Below, piece after piece: positions 61,200-64,000 of a stretch of DNA of 64,000 bases; position 1 is the stretch's first letter, and the number at the start of each line of letters is the position of its first letter. The position numbers and the translations under genes were made by a program. The stretch spans positions 558,001 through 622,000 of the forward strand of contig JAFEDR010000011.1 of the NCBI GenBank assembly GCA_018241525.1, read 5' to 3'. A model generated the notes under the pieces. It saw only the letters and a program-made list of their open reading frames with translations. It was not told the origin of the DNA and made no database searches. The DNA is from Pseudomonadota bacterium (GTDB lineage: Bacteria > Pseudomonadota > Gammaproteobacteria > Steroidobacterales > Steroidobacteraceae).

Positions 61200-61213
61200 A
61201 TTGACACATGTCC
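61200..61213 (+). promoter_or_regulatory. Second TetR operator-like site at the tolC start
   Basis: ATTGACACATGTCC repeats the first nine bases of the palindrome at 60500, then TGTC, with one base deleted, and spans the tolC ATG at 61208. An outward-facing TGTCA (61191) with TGACA (61202) adds a further inverted repeat. Binding here would block transcription or translation entry of the pump operon (inference). Confidence 0.55.
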
Positions 61214-62692
61214 AGTGCTTCTACACGTGACTACCTGAGCGGGAGCCTGGCGCTCCTGACGTTGGGGTTCGTCTTCGCGCTCCTGCTGGCCGTGCCGCTC
61301 TCCCGGGCGGACGCCGAGGAAATCGCCGGACCCGTCGATCAGGTGCTCGAAGCGCTGGTTCGCGAGGCGCTCGAGCGCAACCTCGAGCTCGATGCCGCCG
61401 GCGCGGAAGTCCAGGCACGGCTCGCGGTGCTCGACCAGGCACGGGCCCGCTACCTGCCGGCGCTCGACTTCAGCGCGCGTTACTCGGCCGCGGACGGCGG
61501 CCGCACGATCAACTTCCCGGTCGGCGATCTCCTCAATCCCGTGTACGCGACGCTGAACCAGCTGACCGGCCAGACGCGCTTCCCCACGGTCGCCAACCAG
61601 CAGATTTCGCTGCTGCGCGCCCGCGAGCAGGACACGAAGCTCACGCTGACGCAGCCGCTCTACGACGCCCGCCTTGGTGCCGCGCGCGACGCCAGCGCCT
61701 CGCGCGCCGACGCCGCGGCCGCGGCGCGGCGCGCGCTCGCCGGGCGCCTGCAGCGCGACCTCGCGACCGCCTACTACCGCTGGCTCGAGGCCCGGGCCCG
61801 CCTTGCGATCGTCGACGCGACGCTCGAGCTCGCGCGCGCCAACGAGCGCGTCAACGACAGCCTCTACCGCAACGGCAAGATCACGCGCGACCTCGTCTAT
61901 CGCGCCGAGGCCGACGCGCTCGAGGTGACCCAGTCGCGACTCGCGGCCGAGAACGGCGTGCGCCTCGCGCAGAGCTACGTGAACCTGATCCGCAACGTGC
62001 CGTTCGACCGCCCGCTGCCGGTCGCCACGGTCGCGGACGGCGATCCCGAGCGGCTGTGCGCGGGACTCGCCCGCCGGCTCGGCCAGCCGGCACTCGCCGC
62101 CGCGCCGCTCGCCGACGCCGCCGTCGAACGTCGCCCGGAGCTGCGCGAGCTCGAAGCAACCGTCGCCGCCGCGGACGCCAGCGAACGCCTGGCGCGCGCG
62201 GCGTTCCGTCCGCAGCTCGCGCTCGCCGTCGACGCCGGCACCCAGGGCGAGCGCTACGGGTTCTCGAGCGACGACCGCTACGTGCTCGCCTCGCTGGTGC
62301 TGCGCTTCAGCCTCTATGCCGGCGGCGGCGACAGCGCCGGCGTCGCCTCGGCGCACGCGCTCGGCCGCGAGGCACGTGCCGAGCGCGGCCTCGCCGAGCA
62401 GCGCGTCCGGCTCGACGTCGAGCAGTCGCTCGACGCGCTCGAGGTCGCTCGCGCCTCGCTCGACACCGCCGCCCGGCGCCTCGACGCCGCGCGCGGCGCG
62501 TTCCGGATCGCCGAGCGCAAGCGCGACCTCGGCCAGATCAACCAGGCGGAGTTCCTCGACGCACGCCGCGCGCTGACCGACGCCGACCTCAACCTCGCGG
62601 TCACGCGCTTCAGCGCGCTGACCTCGCTCGCCGACCTCGAGTTCGCCCTCGGCGTCGGCCCCCGCCACCCCCTGCCGGACCTCGCCCCATGA
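61208..62692 (+). CDS. TolC-family outer-membrane efflux protein
   Basis: 494 residues from ATG at 61208. Signal peptide about 12-34. Two OEP repeats (about 45-235 and 270-470): long helical segments such as LELDAAGAEVQARLAVLDQARARYLP and AERKRDLGQINQAEFLDARRAL, and beta-barrel strands PALDFSARYSA. It forms a trimeric outer-membrane duct for the RND system encoded downstream. ATGA overlap with the next gene. Confidence 0.93.
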   Translation: MSSASTRDYLSGSLALLTLGFVFALLLAVPLSRADAEEIAGPVDQVLEALVREALERNLELDAAGAEVQARLAVLDQARARYLPALDFSARYSAADGGRTINFPVGDLLNPVYATLNQLTGQTRFPTVANQQISLLRAREQDTKLTLTQPLYDARLGAARDASASRADAAAAARRALAGRLQRDLATAYYRWLEARARLAIVDATLELARANERVNDSLYRNGKITRDLVYRAEADALEVTQSRLAAENGVRLAQSYVNLIRNVPFDRPLPVATVADGDPERLCAGLARRLGQPALAAAPLADAAVERRPELRELEATVAAADASERLARAAFRPQLALAVDAGTQGERYGFSSDDRYVLASLVLRFSLYAGGGDSAGVASAHALGREARAERGLAEQRVRLDVEQSLDALEVARASLDTAARRLDAARGAFRIAERKRDLGQINQAEFLDARRALTDADLNLAVTRFSALTSLADLEFALGVGPRHPLPDLAP

Positions 62693-63774
62693 CGCCGCGC
62701 CGAATCTCGATGTTGCCCCTCGCCGCCCTCGGGCTCGCCGCACTCGCGCTGGGCGCCTGCAGCCGCGCGCCCGACACGCCGACCGGCGCCGCGCCGCACC
62801 GGCCGGTACGGGTCGCGCCACTCGCCAGAGCGCCGCTCGACGAGGGCGTGCACGCGGTGGGGCTGCTGACGCCGAAGGACGAGGCGCGCCTGGCGTTCAA
62901 GGTGGGCGGCATCATTGAGTCTCTGCGCGTCGAGGAGGGCGCGCCGGTGCGCGCCGGCCAGCTGCTCGCGGAGCTGCGCCAGACCGAGATCGCCGCCGGC
63001 GTCGAGCAGGCGCGGCAGGCCTCCGCCAAGGCGGCGCGCGACCTCGCGCGGGCCCAGGCGCTCTATGCCGACGGCGTCGCGACCCAGGAGCAGGTCGAGG
63101 ACCTGACCACCGCGGCCCGCGTCGCGGCCGCGGCCGAGCGCAGCGCGGAATTCAACGCGAGCTACGCGCGCATCGTGGCGCCGGCCGCGGGCGTGGTGCT
63201 GCGCAAGCTCGCCGAGGCCCATGAGCTCGTGCAGGCGGGCCAGCCGGTGCTGGTGGTCGGCGGCGCCGGCCGCGGCTGGATCGTTCGCGTGGGTCTCGCG
63301 GACCGCGACGTCGTGCACGTCCGCACCGGCGATCCCGCGCGCGTGAGCTTCGACGCCTGGCCCGGACAGGGATTCACCGGCCGCGTCAGCAACGTCTCCT
63401 CGAGCGCCGACCCGGCGACCGGCACGTTCGCGGTCGAGGTGCAGGTCGAGCCGGGCGAGGCGCGCTTCGTGCAGGGCCTGGTGGCGAAGGTCACGCTGTC
63501 GCCGGCGAACGGCCGCAGCGCGAACCTGCTGCCGGTGCAGGCGCTCGTCGAGGCCAGCGGCGACGAGGCGAGCGTGTTCGTCCTCGACCGCCGGCAGGGC
63601 GTCGTGCACCGCGTGACGGTCCGCATCGGCCGGCTCGCCGGCAGCGAGGTCGAGGTCGTCGGCGGCCTGGACGCGGGCGCCGAAGTGGTCGTCGACGGCG
63701 CCGCGTTCCTCGAGAACGGCGAGGCGGTGCAGGTCGCCGGCGAGCACGCCGTCGCCCCGGCGCCGGCCGGCTGA
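62689..63774 (+). CDS. RND membrane fusion protein (HlyD/AcrA family lipoprotein)
   Basis: 361 residues from ATG at 62689. Lipobox LALGAC puts Cys at residue 24. Lipoyl domain (GLLTPKDEARLAFKVGGIIESLRVEEGAPVRAGQLLAELRQTE at about 56-99, quoted in part: VGGIIESLRVEEGAPVRAGQ), a coiled-coil hairpin, then a beta-barrel with RGWIVRVGLADRDV and a C-terminal membrane-proximal domain. It links the RND pump to the TolC duct. Its stop lies nine bases before the RND ATG. Confidence 0.93.
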   Translation: MTPRRISMLPLAALGLAALALGACSRAPDTPTGAAPHRPVRVAPLARAPLDEGVHAVGLLTPKDEARLAFKVGGIIESLRVEEGAPVRAGQLLAELRQTEIAAGVEQARQASAKAARDLARAQALYADGVATQEQVEDLTTAARVAAAAERSAEFNASYARIVAPAAGVVLRKLAEAHELVQAGQPVLVVGGAGRGWIVRVGLADRDVVHVRTGDPARVSFDAWPGQGFTGRVSNVSSSADPATGTFAVEVQVEPGEARFVQGLVAKVTLSPANGRSANLLPVQALVEASGDEASVFVLDRRQGVVHRVTVRIGRLAGSEVEVVGGLDAGAEVVVDGAAFLENGEAVQVAGEHAVAPAPAG

Positions 63775-63783
63775 GGTCGCGCC

Positions 63784-64000
63784 ATGAGTCTCTGGGCATT
63801 CGCCGTCCGCCGCTGGCAGTTCACGCTGGTGCTGTTCGCGTTGCTGATCGCGCTCGGCGCCGCGAGCTTCTTCTCGATCCCGCGTTCCGAGGACCCGACG
63901 TTCCCGTTCCCCGCGACCACGATCACCATCGTCTGGCCGGGCGCGGACCCGAGCGACATGGAGCGGGTGGTGGTCAAGCCGCTCGAGGACGCGGTCAACT
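63784..64000 (+). CDS. RND efflux pump, N-terminal fragment (window edge)
   Basis: The first 72 residues of an AcrB/HAE1-type transporter: MSLWAFAVRRWQFTLVLFAL begins transmembrane helix 1, then FFSIPRSEDPTFPFP and VWPGADPSDMERVVVKPLED, typical of the first periplasmic segment. The rest lies outside the window, so substrate class (drug versus metal) cannot be judged; PRSEDP is closer to the hydrophobe/amphiphile type. Confidence 0.93.
   Translation, partial: MSLWAFAVRRWQFTLVLFALLIALGAASFFSIPRSEDPTFPFPATTITIVWPGADPSDMERVVVKPLEDAVN

Overview
The window is a GC-rich chromosomal segment of a Gram-negative proteobacterium. A ubiE-ubiJ-ubiB cluster, a trpEGDCFBA operon with a Trp-rich leader peptide, cysB and yajQ point to Gammaproteobacteria; a deep, high-GC lineage is my inference, and no rRNA or taxonomic marker is present to prove it. 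I saw no tRNA, insertion sequence, CRISPR array or prophage.

Positions 1-32921 form one connected accessory module, almost all on the minus strand. In transcription order it holds: an atypical type II secretion operon (gspG, gspF, gspE, PilM-, PilN-, PilO- and GspC-like inner-membrane genes, a lipoprotein secretin with a C-terminal cohesin-like domain, and three more pseudopilins; 29117 to 19388); then sco and three genes with multicopper-oxidase cupredoxin domains (19168 to 3894), the last a 3503-residue giant carrying beta-helix and IPT/TIG domains; then a tandem hairpin and terminator; then a tightly overlapping operon of a CpxP/Spy-like protein, an unknown periplasmic protein, two LolA-fold paralogues and a c-type cytochrome (3748 to 1, running off the edge). 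A soluble GAF/PAS histidine kinase, a lytic transglycosylase and a NarL-type response regulator (29275-32921) flank the secretion operon. The closest known analogue is the OmpB multicopper protein and its atypical Oxp secretion system in Geobacter sulfurreducens; the cytochrome next to a multicopper oxidase also recalls the mof genes of Leptothrix. My reading is a regulated machine that exports a copper oxidase or adhesin to the cell surface for extracellular metal or redox chemistry; the substrate is unknown. Two features stand out: the trinuclear-copper histidine pairs are split between two separate proteins while the giant keeps none, and a GGTAGGG-type repeat with 13-bp phasing recurs in intergenic DNA of the sco/oxidase operon, the secretion operon, the kinase and the transglycosylase.

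Positions 32971-44598 hold metabolic and housekeeping genes: cysK divergent from a MetX-family acyltransferase, a DsbA-like protein, a secreted PHB-depolymerase-like esterase, ubiE-ubiJ-ubiB for ubiquinone synthesis, a secreted phosphodiesterase-family protein, a hotdog-fold protein, a cardiolipin-synthase-like phospholipase D and a VOC-family protein.

Positions 44609-51360 are the tryptophan operon, complete with promoter, leader peptide trpL (four Trp codons, three consecutive) and candidate attenuator hairpin. Positions 51460-60485 carry an LpxL-type acyltransferase, DUF4870 protein, phosphotransferase, ABC exporter, CysB, GNAT acetyltransferase, YajQ, an unusual zinc-finger SDR protein and a D-2-hydroxyacid dehydrogenase. 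From 60500 to the end lies a TetR-controlled tripartite efflux operon (tetR, tolC-like, membrane fusion protein, start of an RND pump), with palindromic operators visible.
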